DNA of 64,000 nucleotides from Rhynchospora pubera (GCA_028095005.1 CM051460.1:69603676-69667675), one strand, 5' to 3'; counted from the stretch's first letter, positions 12,540-24,069 are shown. Notes: generated by a model from the sequence alone, not told the origin. A program made the numbers and translations.

Positions 12540-12832
12540 ACTGATGAGCCTATTTATCCCGTCGATAATTTGGACGATTTAAATTCGGCGCTCCATTTTT
12601 ACAGACGAGTTACGATTACTCCCGATTCCCATTATTCCCGAGGAATTACATAAAGTTTTCCCGAGTAAGCAGTGTGTTCCCCGCGTTTGCCGAATTATTC
12701 CCGAGGAATTACATAAAGTTTTCCCGAGTAAGCAGTGTGTTCCCCGCGTTTGCCGAATTATTCCCGTGGTTATATAACATATCCACGGTAATTTAATTTC
12801 GACCCACGGGAATAATCAATATTCTTGTAGTG
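12540..12832. repeat. CACTA-1 right subterminal repeats with a 63-bp direct duplication
   Basis: Motifs TTCCCGAGG, CCCGTGG and CGACGGG match the left end. A 63-bp unit beginning ATTATTCCCGAGG starts at 12631 and again at 12694, with a third partial start at 12757. Confidence 0.8.
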
Positions 12833-12835
12833 AGC

Positions 12836-13855
12836 ATGTCGGGTGCGAAACTGAATTTGTTGACGTAGGTCATGAGTTTTGTCATACAAATATCTGAAAA
12901 GAATCAGAACGCCACTCTTCACCGGGCTCAATAGTGACCAATTTTCACAGGGGAAGATCTAAGCGACTAGATTTAGAATTTTGTGAGGAGATAAGTTTTT
13001 ATTTTTAATTTTCTTTTAAGTTGTGAGTTGTGACTCAATTTCCACCGATATCTTGATTCTTTTCATTGAAATAAATAAATGTTTCATCTGATATGTAAGA
13101 ACCATAAATCCCATATTGGAAAGAAATAAATTTGATAAATTTTGCCGCTTTTTCTAATAGTTTTTTTTTACATAGTAAATTAGTAATAGTAGGCCAGACC
13201 TAGACATAGATACTTATGTTAAATTGATCCAAGTCTGAAAGCATGTGAGTCTAAATTATGAAAAATCTACTCCACTAATGATCTAAGCTACTAACAAAAA
13301 TTAAAAAAGAAAGTCTAAATTTCAAGAATAACGCGAGGAAAATAAAAATATGTTTCACCAGTGAAATAAGTTTATAGCGTTTCATTATAATAGCTGAATT
13401 AGCACCAAACTATTTTTGAAAGTGGACAGGAGCAAAATATGTGTTTCTTTGTCATGCAAAATAGATGCTGCTTAAGACAAAAAAAAGTTATTATCCTGTG
13501 GTATGTACGACATTTTGATGATTGCTAATTTTCTCACTGAAATCGGTGCAAATAAGCGCAATCAAGCAATCATATGCTAAAAATGAAAAGAGGCGCTAAT
13601 TACACATTTTTTAAAATAGAAATCCTTCTGTCCGTGCGTCATACTCTCCCCTCATGCTCCTCTCACCCCGCTTCACCCTACTTTTCCATCGCATCATCAT
13701 CTCCCTTCGCGCCTCTCTCCGCCATCTCCCTCATCTCGCACGTCACTCTCGCCACATGTCACCTCTCACCCTTCCAATAGCCTTTTTCCCATGTTAACTT
13801 CCTTCCGCCTTCTATTCTTTGTTCTTTTCGTATTTGTCAAATTTTTTGTCCAAGG
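12836..13855. other. Intergenic DNA
   Basis: AT-rich sequence with a pyrimidine-rich patch at about 13620-13790. No gene is supported; the small open frames here are low in complexity. Confidence 0.4.
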
Positions 13856-14300
13856 TACTCCCACATAATTAGTTACTCTCTCATGTATGTTATTTACTCT
13901 CCTTATTGTGTTTAAATACTCCTTAATAAAAGATACACAAAGAGTTATTACTTATTCTCTTATTCTTGATAAATATTCTCTTTTACTATTTTAGTTACTC
14001 TCCAATACTCGTTGTTTACTCCCCTTATTGTGCCTAATTACTCTCTAATAAAAGGTACACAAAAATTTATTACTTACTTCCTTATTCTTGATAAATACTC
14101 TCTCTTACTATTTTAGTTACTCTCCTGCATTCGTTTTTTACTCCCCTAACTGTGTTTAATTACTTTCTAATAAAAGGTACACAAAGAATTAGTACTTACT
14201 CCCTGATATTTGATAAATACTCTACCTTACTATTTTAGTTACTCTCATATACTTGTTATTTACTTTCCTTATTGTGTTTAATTACTTTTTAATACAGTTA
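13856..14300. repeat. Tandem repeat, about 122-bp unit
   Basis: The phrase TTACTATTTTAGTTACTCTC recurs at about 13983, 14106 and 14228, giving a period near 122 bp and about 3.5 copies. Each unit is punctuated by TACTC pentamers and contains AATAAAAGATACACAAAGAG. A purine-rich GTGAGGGTGAGG stretch follows to about 14580. Confidence 0.8.
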
Positions 14301-14589
14301 CACAAAGAGTTGTGCCAGATTGAGAGATGTGAAGGTAGAGGGAAGAGAATGGTGCAACAGATTGAGATGTGATTTGTACCAGACTGAGAGGTAAAGAGGT
14401 AGAAAAAAGGAGAAGGGTGCGCGTCAGATTGAGAGAGGAGTGTGTGTGAATGAGGGTGAGGAGATTGCGTTGCGTGAGGGTGAGGGTGAAGGGAGCGCAT
14501 GAAGGTGAGGATGAGCAGTGCTCTCTGCGTGAGGATGAGGGTGAGAGGAGCGCGCATGAGTTGATTGCTTGATTGCGTGTTGAGTTGAT

Positions 14590-16209
14590 TGTATGAAGTA
14601 ATTCCCAACTGAAATTCTTTTTTATGCTTCTCCAGTTTTGATGGGTCATGGACTCATGTTCAAAGCCCATATGATTTTGATAGTAATATTTTTGGGCTAG
14701 AACCCTAATTTTGGGGCTGAATGTCAAGAGATGACTGATTGTTTAAAGAGAGAACATAAGGCTTTTTGACCTGTTATATGGTCGTTGAAGAAAGCCCCAG
14801 TGAGATTTTCTAACTTCATAGATGGGATCATGGGAAAAGGGCATTTGTTGGTCGAAATCAAAATAGGAGCGAAAGTAGATACTAGAGCCTTTCTTAAAAA
14901 CTGACTATATAAAAAATTCTAGAGTATATCCGAAGTTATTTTGAAAGTCTGGCCATTAAAGAAGTGTTTGTACAAAAAGATCGCATGTTGAATATGATAG
15001 AATTTTTTATGGACATTTAAGTTAAAATAAGTTGAATAGTTTGAATCAAATTTATCGCAAAATAAAAAAGAAGTGTTTGCCTTTGACAATATTAGAAATT
15101 CCATCAAAACTTGGGAAGTCAGGCCTCCTAAAAAAGAATCAATTGCTAGTTTCAATGCAATAAGAAAATCATTGACAAATTATTTCTGCTTTCCTTCGAG
15201 CTGTTTGTTATCTTATTTTTTTTTTTGCAAAATAAAAATAAAAAACACTTATTCTGTTATTCATGTTTATTATTATTTTTTTGGTAACGGTTATTCATGT
15301 TTATTACGGTGGTTGAGAAAGTGTATAGTACTGGCAGGGATTGGTGAAGAAAAGAACAAGAGCTCCATTCATAATCCTAAACTACCATATTTTCGTTATC
15401 AGTCAATGGTGGTCAATTTTTTTTTTTTTTTTTTTTGCAAAAATATTGTGGGAACGGTCAAATTGTCTTGGAGTTTTTTTCCCTTTTTTTTTAAGGTTCA
15501 AATTGTCTAAGAAATTATTACTCGAAACCTAGATTGAGATATCCTTTCTGTAATTTCCTCTGATATACGATTTTGGTTGACATACAGGTTACACAGCTAA
15601 TGCCATATTAAATGTAACTTAATTCCAGAAAGATGCTAATTCCTCGTAAACCAAAATAATCATGAACAATTCGCCAAGGCCACGTCCAGCTATAATTGAC
15701 TTCACAATATTTTTCCATGAAACTTATATATTCTCTTCTTTAATTTGGGCAACATTACCAAAGCAAACGTATCATATAAGACTTGAACTTCCACGGAAAC
15801 AAATTTCAGGAAAATTACTAGGCACTAGCTGTTAAAAATTGAGTGATATATTGAAGAACACAAGGTCTTCATTTTATATTTTCTGCGGCAAATATTCAAC
15901 AGCTCTTACCAAAGAATCTCAATGTCCCTATTTTCTGATAACAGTTACTAATCTGACTCCTCTTTTGGCATCTCGCTGTTTCTCTTTACAAAGCAATCTT
16001 GGGCATGTTATTTTAAGAAACATTTTATCTATCATATATGTGTTTTCTCGCTCACCGCGTAATCATATATGGTGTACAAAGTGAACCCAAAAAGAAAGAA
16101 AATCAACTAATTTTACAATTTGAGCAGAAACCCCTTAGCAAAGATAAGAATAGACCTAAAATTTTCAAAAGATAGAAGAAAATACACCTAATTGGCACTA
16201 TATATATAT
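14590..16209. other. Intergenic DNA downstream of the GDSL gene
   Basis: AT-rich, with T-tracts near 15210 and 15415-15440. No gene or RNA was recognised. The last part would hold the 3' UTR of the minus-strand GDSL gene. Confidence 0.4.
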
Positions 16210-18860
16210 CTATAACTTGAGTTCATTTCCAGTCAAGTATTGCAATGGTTTTGGTCGGCAGATGGTGGTCCCTGAGGAATTTGACCATGACCAATCAGCC
16301 AGCAGGGAATTGACAACCTCAGTGTTGCTATATGAATCCCACCAAACATGTCTGTGCGGCTCGACACAAGCAGTCTTACATGGTGCAGAGGAAAGTGGGC
16401 CCACACTACAGCATGGATCTCGCACATTTTCAAACCCTATCGGAAAAGAAGACGAATAAAGGAAGATATTGGTTATTGAGCAGAGGCAGCATTCTCTGTG
16501 GTGATAATGTCACAAGTGCAGTGTATTAATTAAGGTAAATGTCTTCAAGTACTAAACATGACAAGTGCATACTATATAGGTTCCTCATTTGGTCGATGAG
16601 ATAGATCTAAAGGCCCTATTATGCCTGTTTGCTTATAACAGGCGTACAATGCCCTAGTAAAATGCAAGTTGAAATTTTAGCAGTATAAAGCCAAAATATA
16701 AAGGCCTATGTTGCAAAGCTTGGATACAAAAAAGTCAAACCAATTTCATTCATTATTAGAGCGTACATTACTGTCAACTTAGCCTTCACTAAGAAAATGT
16801 ACCAAGTTTCTAACATAACAACAAAAGAATATAATATGCAAACAAAAAGAAAGAACTCTTAGTCATACCATAGATTTTGGGATTTGAGATAATGTCCAAT
16901 ATGCCCTTGTACACATCACAGAATACAATCTCAGCATCTGGAAGCTCACTTCTCAGCCGTTCCAACCTGGTTTCTAGCTTGGCATTGTATCCCGCAATCA
17001 GATCATTGACCTCACCAACACAATGCTGGCTATCAAATTTACTGCTCCTATCTTGTAGATAGCTTGGCGCGCATCCAATGGGACCCACTCCAACAACTGC
17101 TATTCTCCTTGCATCTGCATTGTACAAATCCTGCACACGTGCCCATTTTTTATCAAATATTATATCATATTTGCAGATAGCATGCAATGATACTCACATC
17201 TAATACCAATAATAAGGGCTTTCTGTCAAGCCTGGATTATATGAAAGAATTAACAAAAGTAGATTTATATGAACTAAATTGCAAATATTTGGTCAGTTAA
17301 TTCAAGTTGGTGCACATTTGGCAATGTGTATTTGGATAATAAGCCCAAATATTTTCTGTGATTTATAAAGAAAACTTAAATTTTCATTACTATGAGTTGT
17401 TGAGAATCTATACAAGACACTAATACTTACAATAAAAACACCCTTAATTTCATTGTTACCAAATTTTATCAATGGACATTTAATTAATAAAACAGTAATT
17501 TGGCCTATTAAATATGAAAAGTTTCACAAAACAGCCTGCAATTAAACAAATATCAAAAGTGGCTCATCTATAATCCAAAAAACACCCCCGAGGATCAAAG
17601 AGGTTAAATAAGGTCCCTAAATATTGTTCATATGTTATTAGCAGAGTTCAACCGGATAAAGACAAGGACATCCATCTTTGTGAAAACTTAAATTTAATCT
17701 TGTTTTATCAGCTACTAACCTTGACAGCCCGAACCATGTGTGAGACAAGAAGTGGGCCTAGCTTATGCCGTTGATATTTTGGGTTGGAGCTAATTTCAGA
17801 CTGACGTCTCAGAATTCGCAAGTAATCGTCAGTCCCAAAGGAGAGAAGAAATAGTGCTGAAGAAACCATTTGGCGAGAACTTATTGCACCGTACCCAAGT
17901 TGCAAGATTTGAATCACCTCCGCCACCTGTCTTACCTGCCGACTGAGAGTCGAAGGAGAGAATGAGTTAGTCGAAGAGAGAATAGTGCCTTGTGGAGTAC
18001 CAAAGTTCCACATGGAGGTTCCGACACTGGAGGATCCTTGTAGAGTGTAGTATGGGGGTGGTCGGACAAGTCCCATTTTCTCAGCTGCAAGAATATAAAA
18101 GAATTCCTGATTAGATATTCTCAATTATAGAATTATTTTGAATAAATTAATCAATTAATTTATATTATGCAATCTACATATTCTTGTTTTCAAAACTTTT
18201 GCACACCTGTTATTAGCATGTTATAGTGTTAAGTGCCATTAAGGTAAGATCCTCGAATTTTCTTCTAAAAAACCAAATTGGACACATTTTAGAATAAATA
18301 TAGCCCGCAATAAACTGATTTTCAGCACAAAAGTAGAAATTAAGCATCATTTACTGACAATTTGGCACCGGAACTAGAATGTGAACATCATGTGCTAAAA
18401 TTATCCAAAAATAAACCGATTATGTTCTAAAAATACACCAAGAAAGCTAATAAGTGTACATTTGCACAGTATAAAACGAGTAAGACACCAAAATTTAGAG
18501 AATCTTCATCACAGTGCACTAATCTATACTCTCTACACAGCCAAGAAATCATCAAGAAAAATAGAAGAAAGTACTCTAACCCATTGATCTAAGAAGAGAA
18601 AGATGACGAGAGAATGGAGTACCTATGAGATCAGAGAAGAGACGATTGGAGCAGGAGGGAAGGGAGAAGTTGAGCCAGAGAAGAGTAGCGTAGCGGCTGT
18701 TGTCGCGACAATTGGCAGTAGAATCGCCGAGCACGAAGAGGCGCGAGGCGGAGAGAGGCGGCGCGGCCGTCGGAGCGGCGGTCGGAGAAGTGGTTGCGAT
18801 AGCCTCTCCTGAGGAAAAGAGAAGGAGAGAGAAGAAGAGGCCGAGAAGGAATGGCGCCAT
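16210..18860 (-). CDS. GDSL esterase/lipase-like protein, atypical catalytic residues
   Basis: Four exons (18623-18860, 17720-18084, 16869-17130, 16210-16436) with GT-AG borders give a 363-aa protein, the usual length for plant GDSL lipases. Residues 1-22 form a hydrophobic signal peptide, so secretion is likely. The chosen ATG directly precedes it; the frame is open further upstream. Block I is LFVLGDS with the nucleophile at Ser47. Block V-like features include GPIGC (217-221) and YGFENVRDPCC near 287-298. Two canonical residues are changed. The GxND motif is GTDDY (163-167), with Asp in place of the oxyanion-hole Asn. The C-terminal DxxHP motif reads D322-S-Y-S-N, so the catalytic His is Ser. 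Family members hydrolyse esters of lipids or cell-wall polymers; activity here is doubtful. A PMD-MULE lies about 155 bp upstream of the start. Confidence 0.92.
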
Positions 18861-19023
18861 TGAATTGAATTGGTGAATTTCTTCGCTTCTCCAACTCTTC
18901 TTTAATAAGAGCTTCCTCTTTTGGTTTGTGCTTTGGACTTCGAGCGGGAGTTCTTTCCGTACGTTTGTTTTGGTGGTGGGGTGCACTGGATTTGGGATGT
19001 GTTTGTTATTATTACTCTAACAG

Positions 19024-19131
19024 CCGAAATTTTAAAAAATAATATTAAAATAATATAATCCAATAAAATTAATATCAATTTAATCAGTTTAATATAAATA
19101 ATATCGTAAGATCGGAATCCAGGATTCCGAT
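19024..19131. repeat. PMD-MULE copy 1, left TIR
   Basis: About 108 bp are near-identical to the reverse complement of 25065-25172 and to the left end of copy 2 at 60829. It ends in a single palindromic unit, AGATCGGAATCC followed by GGATTCCGATCT. Confidence 0.9.
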
Positions 19132-19138
19132 CTAACCT

Positions 19139-19151
19139 TTATATATATATG
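19139..19151 (+). promoter_or_regulatory. Candidate TATA box of the PMD gene, copy 1
   Basis: TTATATATATATGG lies just inside the left TIR; the same position in copy 2 reads ACTATATATATAGG (61035-61048). A 5'-UTR exon follows, with a donor GTAAGT at 19212 and acceptor TTGCAG ending at 20069, conserved in copy 2. Inferred promoter. Confidence 0.55.
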
Positions 19152-20080
19152 GGGTTTCCGATCTGATTTCGCTGCCGCTCTCGCTCTCTCGGACGCACTT
19201 CGACGAGAACAGTAAGTTTTTTTTTATTAATTTAATTATTTATTTATTTAGTTTATTAGTTTATAATTTAGTTAATTAAATAAAAAAATAGAAAAATATT
19301 CAAAAAATATTCAAAAAATCTGAAAAAATCAGAAAAAAATCAGAAAAAATTTGTATGTAATTTATTAATTATATTGGATATATTTTTTGTCTTTTTATTT
19401 GTTTATTCACTACTTAATTAATTCGAAAAATAGATAATAAATTGTAAAATTATTTTTAAAATACCGAAAAATAAGAAAAAGTCATATGGAAATTTATGTG
19501 TAATTAATTTAATTTTTTAATTTTTTTTGCTTTTAATAATTAAGAAGAGAGTCAATTAATTTAATTTATGTGTAATTAATTTAATTAAGAAGAGAGTCAA
19601 TTTATGTGTAATTAATTTAATTTTTTAATTAATTTAATTAAAAATGTAGGTAAAAAATTGTTTAGAAGAGAGTCAATTTCTTTCTACTCCAGGTTAGCTT
19701 TTTTATATGTTTATTTTATTATTGTTTGAATAGAAATATTTGTGAATTGCTTGTAGATTGATTGATGGATTGTAAAATTGTGAAATGCAATGATTGTAAA
19801 ATTGTGAAATGCAATAATTGAATTATTGATTCATTGATACTTGTGAAATGGTTTGTGAAATGCAATAATTGTAAAATTTGAATGATTTATTCAAATTGGG
19901 TTGGGTTGAGTTCAAATTGGAATGAAATTGGGTTGGGTTGGGTTGGGTTCAAATTGGGTTGAAATTGGGTTCTAATTGGGTTCTGATTTTTTTGGAAAAC
20001 TCTCCAGGTACAGGGGAGATGCTGCCGAAATTTTTATAGATTTTATACTTTATTAAATTTTAATTGCAGTAACAGTCGAA

Positions 20081-20974
20081 ATGCCACCGCGAAGAAGAAT
20101 ACCAGAGGATCCACGTCGATCCACGAGGCGTCGAGGAGATCCTGGCGCATCTACATCAGGAGGAGATCTTGGCGCTTCTTCATCGGCCCCCCTGCTGCCC
20201 CCCCCCCGTTCCTCTTCCTGCTGATCAGCTTCTGCATCTCAGTCAGTCTGAGCTTCGAGGCGTACGAGTAAGTTTTTTTTATTTATATAGTTAATTCTTT
20301 TTTATATATATATATTTTAATAATATATATAGGAAATAATTTTTTTTAAAAATTATTTAGGGTATAGGGTTTAAGGAAATAATAAAATTTTTTAATTTAT
20401 GTAGTTAATTTTTGTACATAGTGAATAGTATATATAGTAAATAATATGTTTTTTAACTTATTTAGGCGTGGACGTCCGAAATGCATAAGGCAAAAATGAT
20501 ACGAACCGAGGAGGTGGACCAGCGTCTTGTGACATTGGGCCTTATTCATTTCGTTGAGTTAGGTCACATGCCATTGGATCGTTCCATGATACAGGGTCTA
20601 GCCATGTTCTGGAGGCCCGAGACCCACACGTTCCACTTTTCCCGCGTAGGTGAGATGACCGTTACTCTTGAGGTATTATTTTTTCCAAGTTCTGTTGGTA
20701 GCTATTTATTTATTTATTGTTTTTTTTGTTGTTTAATAAAAAATATAAATAAAATTTGCAGGATGTCGCCTTCATTTTTGGCTTGCCTACGACTGGACGA
20801 CCGGTGACCGGTCGTACTGATTACGACGATGTGCAGAAGCTAGCCGACTTTGCATTGCCACGGGACACTCCTATGGAGGATGTTCTAGATTGCTTCAGAG
20901 AGAGGGCGACTGATCGACGTGCTGGGAGGTAACAAACGTTTTAAAATTTAATTTAAATTTTGAGATATGCTGCA

Positions 20975-21006
<32 letters not shown>

Positions 21007-21980
21007 AATGTTTATGTAATGCAGGAAGCTTCACGCAGTACAGTTTGGGAAACTGCGTGATATGTGGGCACAGGGACCTGGGTCAGAGGACGCAAATAGG
21101 ATCGATAGATACACTCGGGCCCTGGTGTTGGAGTTGATGGGTTGCGAGATGTTTCCAGATACCACAGGAGATTCTGTTCCTTGTTTTTATCTGGAGTTAC
21201 TTCGGATTAGTAATTTTAAATATTAAGAACATCTCTTACATTAGTACTAACTTGGATAATTTAGTTTGCAACTAACGAAAAATATTTTTTCTTATTTGCA
21301 GGATGTTCATGCATCGGATTCAGTTAGATATAACTGGGGTGCGGCCACACTTGCTATGTTATACCGCGGCCTGGACTTGGCAGTCCTGGCAAATGGCGCT
21401 CAGAAGGTTCCTGCTCCGTGGCTACTGCTTCAGTTGTGGTCGTACACCCGGTTATTGCTTTGTCGCCCGTCCGTTACGAAAAGTTTCTAAGGTTGGGGGA
21501 AGCCGTCAGTTGAGAGATGTCCGCTGTATGGGAGGTATAATATTTTTTTTTAAATTAATCTAAATTCGTTATTTGAAATTAGTTAGTTAAACAATTAAAA
21601 TTAGTCATAATTATAATCAAATGAAAATTAAATTTCGTAATTTAAAATTAATTACTTAGTTTAACAATTGAAATCATGATAATTGTAATGTTTTGGCAGG
21701 CAATGGACGACACGGCTGAGGTCGAAAAAAGTGAAAGGTCCCGTTCGCAGTGGTATTGAGTACGCTCGAGACGTACTAATGAAGATGGAGCATGCACACG
21801 TGGTGTGGCGGCCATACGAGGATGAGCTCAGACAGGTGGTCATGCCTCCTTATGCCCGCTACGAGCAGAGGTACTACCGGCTCCGCGTTCCATGCATCCA
21901 TTTCTGGGTCGTGGCGTGGCACTATGCCGATCGGGTGATGCATCAGTTCATGTTGTTCCAGACTGTTCCGCCTCCTCTTA
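20081..21980 (+). pseudogene. Plant mobile domain (PMD, MAIN-like) gene, copy 1, decayed
   Basis: Exons match copy 2: 20081-20267, 20466-20672, 20762-20928, 21025-21205, 21302-21534 and from 21700. The product has the aminotransferase-like plant mobile domain pattern: HFVELGHMPLDRSMIQGLAM, FHFSRVGEMTVTLEDVAF, FGLPTTGRPVTG, VPAPWLLLQLWSY and YYRLRVPCIHFWVVAW. Lesions: poly-C tracts of 6 and 10 against 7 and 8 in copy 2 shift the frame of exon 1; the exon 4 donor is AT instead of GT (21206-21207); exon 5 has an in-frame TAA (21488-21490) where copy 2 has GAA; and similarity to copy 2 stops abruptly after PPPL near 21980, joining unrelated sequence. PMD proteins of the MAIN family act in the nucleus in gene and transposon silencing; related domains are common in plant transposons. 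Confidence 0.9.
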
Positions 21981-22162
21981 TGTACTTATGTATGACTTAT
22001 ATATTTATGAGTTCTATATTTATGACTTCTATATTTATTTGTATTTTATAATAACTAAAAACTAATTATGACCAATCACAACGAGCACGAAACACCTAAG
22101 TACGACAAACGCTTTGAAAAATATGAAGTTTGGCGCTATCACACCTAAGTACGAGATAGTGA

Positions 22163-22523
22163 CACATTCGAAAAGTTTGGCGCTACAAAAATATGAAATA
22201 CGCTCTGAAAAATTCTAACAAAAATACTGAGCTGTTAATTGGCGGACGAATTTTCCTAAACTTAAATTTCAAAATTTTTAGGCGTACCATTTGTTCAAAA
22301 CAAAAATGACAAAGGACCAAGATAGTCACACTTTGAACTGAAAAAACAGCTCTACATTCGAAAAGTTTGGCGCTACAAAAATATGAAATACGCTCTGAAA
22401 AATTCTAACAAAAATACTGAACTGTTAATTGGCGGACGAATTTTCCTAAAATTAAATTTTAAAATTTTTAGGCGTACCATTTGTTCAAAACAAAAATGAC
22501 AAAGGACCAAGATAGTCACACAA
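22163..22523. repeat. Direct repeat, about 168-bp units 191 bp apart
   Basis: ACATTCGAAAAGTTTGGCGC starts at 22163 and again at 22354; the copies stay near-identical through GGCGGACGAATTTTCC and AAAGGACCAAGATAGTCACA. They lie between the PMD pseudogene and the zinc-finger gene. Confidence 0.9.
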
Positions 22524-22727
22524 TCAAATCAATACTTTTTCTTTTTTTTTACTGTTTTCAATTTAAGTAAATTAATAATTATATTTTAATTAAAATTTTA
22601 AAATTAAATTAATAATTTATATTATTTTGTAAATTAAATTAAAGTAGTTAAAAAAATAATATCTCAATCAACTTATATTAACTAAATGAAACTAAATTTT
22701 TAATGTCATTAAATTCATGCAACTGAT

Positions 22728-22970
22728 AAAGTCTGGAAAAGAACTGCAAAAGGACAGGCGTGCTCTGATAAAAGCTCAAAAGTATACTGATGCCTACCTA
22801 AGCACTGCAAAAGGACAGGCGTGCTCTGATAAAAGCTCAAAAGTAAACTGATGCCTACCTAAGCAAAGCAAAAATGACAAACGTATTCTGATAAAGTCTG
22901 AAAAGTATACTGATGCCTACCTAAGCTATGCAAAATGACAAACGTATTCTGATAAAGTCTGAAAAGATAT
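22728..22970. repeat. 61-bp tandem repeat, four units
   Basis: Units start GCAAAA at 22746, 22807, 22868 and about 22930, each with TGATAAA and ACTGATGCCTACCTAAGC. The last two units have diverged together. The array ends about 45 bp before the TATA box of the zinc-finger gene. Confidence 0.9.
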
Positions 22971-23016
22971 GACATTATATTTATTAATTTTAAATAATTG
23001 CAAGCCTAAACTGATC

Positions 23017-23025
23017 TATAAAATT
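23017..23025 (+). promoter_or_regulatory. Candidate TATA box of the zinc-finger gene
   Basis: TATAAAATT lies 71 bp before the ATG at 23088, a normal spacing for a plant promoter with a short leader. Inferred. Confidence 0.6.
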
Positions 23026-23087
23026 ATTCTTTCCCAGCAAAAATATGTCACACCCACTCAATCCTTCTTCCTTCAACATTCACTACC

Positions 23088-24065
23088 ATGGAGAAAGGAA
23101 ATACCTCCGACAGTGAAGTGCGGGAATGGCCATCTACTCGACATGAGTACTTGCCAAATTACAAACATTCCCCTGCCAATCCAAATGAGATCGAAAAAGG
23201 AGATTATCATGCGATATGTAATAAATGTTACCGCAAATTCGACTACAATATCCATTCGCAATATGGTGGCGAGTGGCCATTATACACCCATTATCAGTGG
23301 CACATTCATGGTGGCCCAGAAAGAGACCGCAGGGAGAGATTGCGACATTACCTTACTAAACCTGAGTCGAGCAACTCTGAACTCTATAAAAAGTACTACA
23401 CAGAACCTGAACCGATGCCGGAACTCAAACCGTGGAAACCAGATCCTACACCCATGATTGTTTACGAAAGCATATACGATTTTCGTGGAGACCACACAGT
23501 GAGTTGTACAAAGTGTGGTCAGGTTTTCAATTTCAAAGGTACCATTTTGCGTGACCACTACGATGAACACAAAAAACAAGAAGAGAGGGATGAAATTGTA
23601 AAGAGATTCAGAGTGAAAGAACAATGGTTCGAAAGGAGAAGAATGGAAGAAAAGGCCGTCGAAGAGAGCCGGAGGTTGCAACAGGAAAAAATTGGAAAAA
23701 AAATTAAGGAGAGCCTAATCAAGATCAAGAAGAGAGATGAACAACGCAAAATTGCAGTAGCTAGAATGGCTGAGATTGAGCAACAAGAAGCCGAGGCAGC
23801 TTTCTGGAACGAAGCCGCTCAATTCGCAGACAACCCGGCTGCGAATAATCAACAAGAAAATGATGAGGCTTTTTGGAACGAAGCAGCTCAACTCGTTGAA
23901 AACCACGGTGCCAGTAATGAACAACAACCTGATGCCGCTTTCTGGAACGAGGCCGCTCAATTCGCCGACAACCATGGTGCCAGTAATCAACAAGAAATGA
24001 ATGCGGAAGAAGATCAACCCTGGTGGGAGGAAATTCTGCAACATGTAGATGATCAAGATCTCTAA
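23088..24065 (+). CDS. MULE-borne zinc-finger, coiled-coil and FWNEAAQ-repeat protein of unknown function
   Basis: A single-exon open frame of 325 codons inside the PMD-MULE. I do not recognise the family. Two Cys/His clusters resemble zinc fingers: C44-x2-C47-x20-H68-x3-H72 and the nearly classical C140-x2-C143-x13-H157-x3-H161. Residues about 163-235 are highly charged and fit a coiled coil. From 239 on, FWNEAAQ occurs at 239-245, 262-268 and 285-291, a 23-residue period with acidic, Asn- and Gln-rich spacers; the C-terminal WWEEILQ (312-318) looks like a fourth, diverged unit. The frame is intact although the PMD gene upstream is ruined. A DNA-binding or anti-silencing accessory protein, by analogy with extra genes of other MULEs, is possible but not shown. 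The ATG is chosen because it is the first in frame and follows a TATA box at proper distance. Confidence 0.75.
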   Translation: MEKGNTSDSEVREWPSTRHEYLPNYKHSPANPNEIEKGDYHAICNKCYRKFDYNIHSQYGGEWPLYTHYQWHIHGGPERDRRERLRHYLTKPESSNSELYKKYYTEPEPMPELKPWKPDPTPMIVYESIYDFRGDHTVSCTKCGQVFNFKGTILRDHYDEHKKQEERDEIVKRFRVKEQWFERRRMEEKAVEESRRLQQEKIGKKIKESLIKIKKRDEQRKIAVARMAEIEQQEAEAAFWNEAAQFADNPAANNQQENDEAFWNEAAQLVENHGASNEQQPDAAFWNEAAQFADNHGASNQQEMNAEEDQPWWEEILQHVDDQDL

Positions 24066-24069
24066 GTTT

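Larger units (their letters stand above)
582..12832. mobile_element. CACTA (En/Spm) transposon 1, 12.25 kb, with nested insertions
   Basis: The element begins CACTACAAGAAT and ends ATTCTTGTAGTG, a perfect 12-bp terminal inverted repeat of the CACTA type. It is flanked by the 3-bp target duplication AGC (579-581 and 12833-12835), the size expected for this superfamily. GC-rich subterminal repeats with CGACGGGA, CCGAGGAA and TTCCCG cores fill both ends. The interior holds the two standard CACTA genes: a TnpA-like gene on the minus strand (apparently intact) and the 3' end of a TNP2/TnpD gene on the plus strand (most of it missing). A hairpin MITE, a short retroposon and two LTR-like sequences are inserted inside. 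The element is therefore probably non-autonomous now, although it could still supply the DNA-binding protein. The boundaries are secure because TIR and duplication agree. Confidence 0.95.

Noticed and set aside
14278..14727. Minus-strand frames rich in Ser, Leu, Thr and His
   Set aside because: They translate a low-complexity GTGAGGGTGAGG tract; the composition is not that of a normal protein.
15073..15532. Overlapping frames with long Phe runs
   Set aside because: Poly-T tracts produce them; there is no coding signature.
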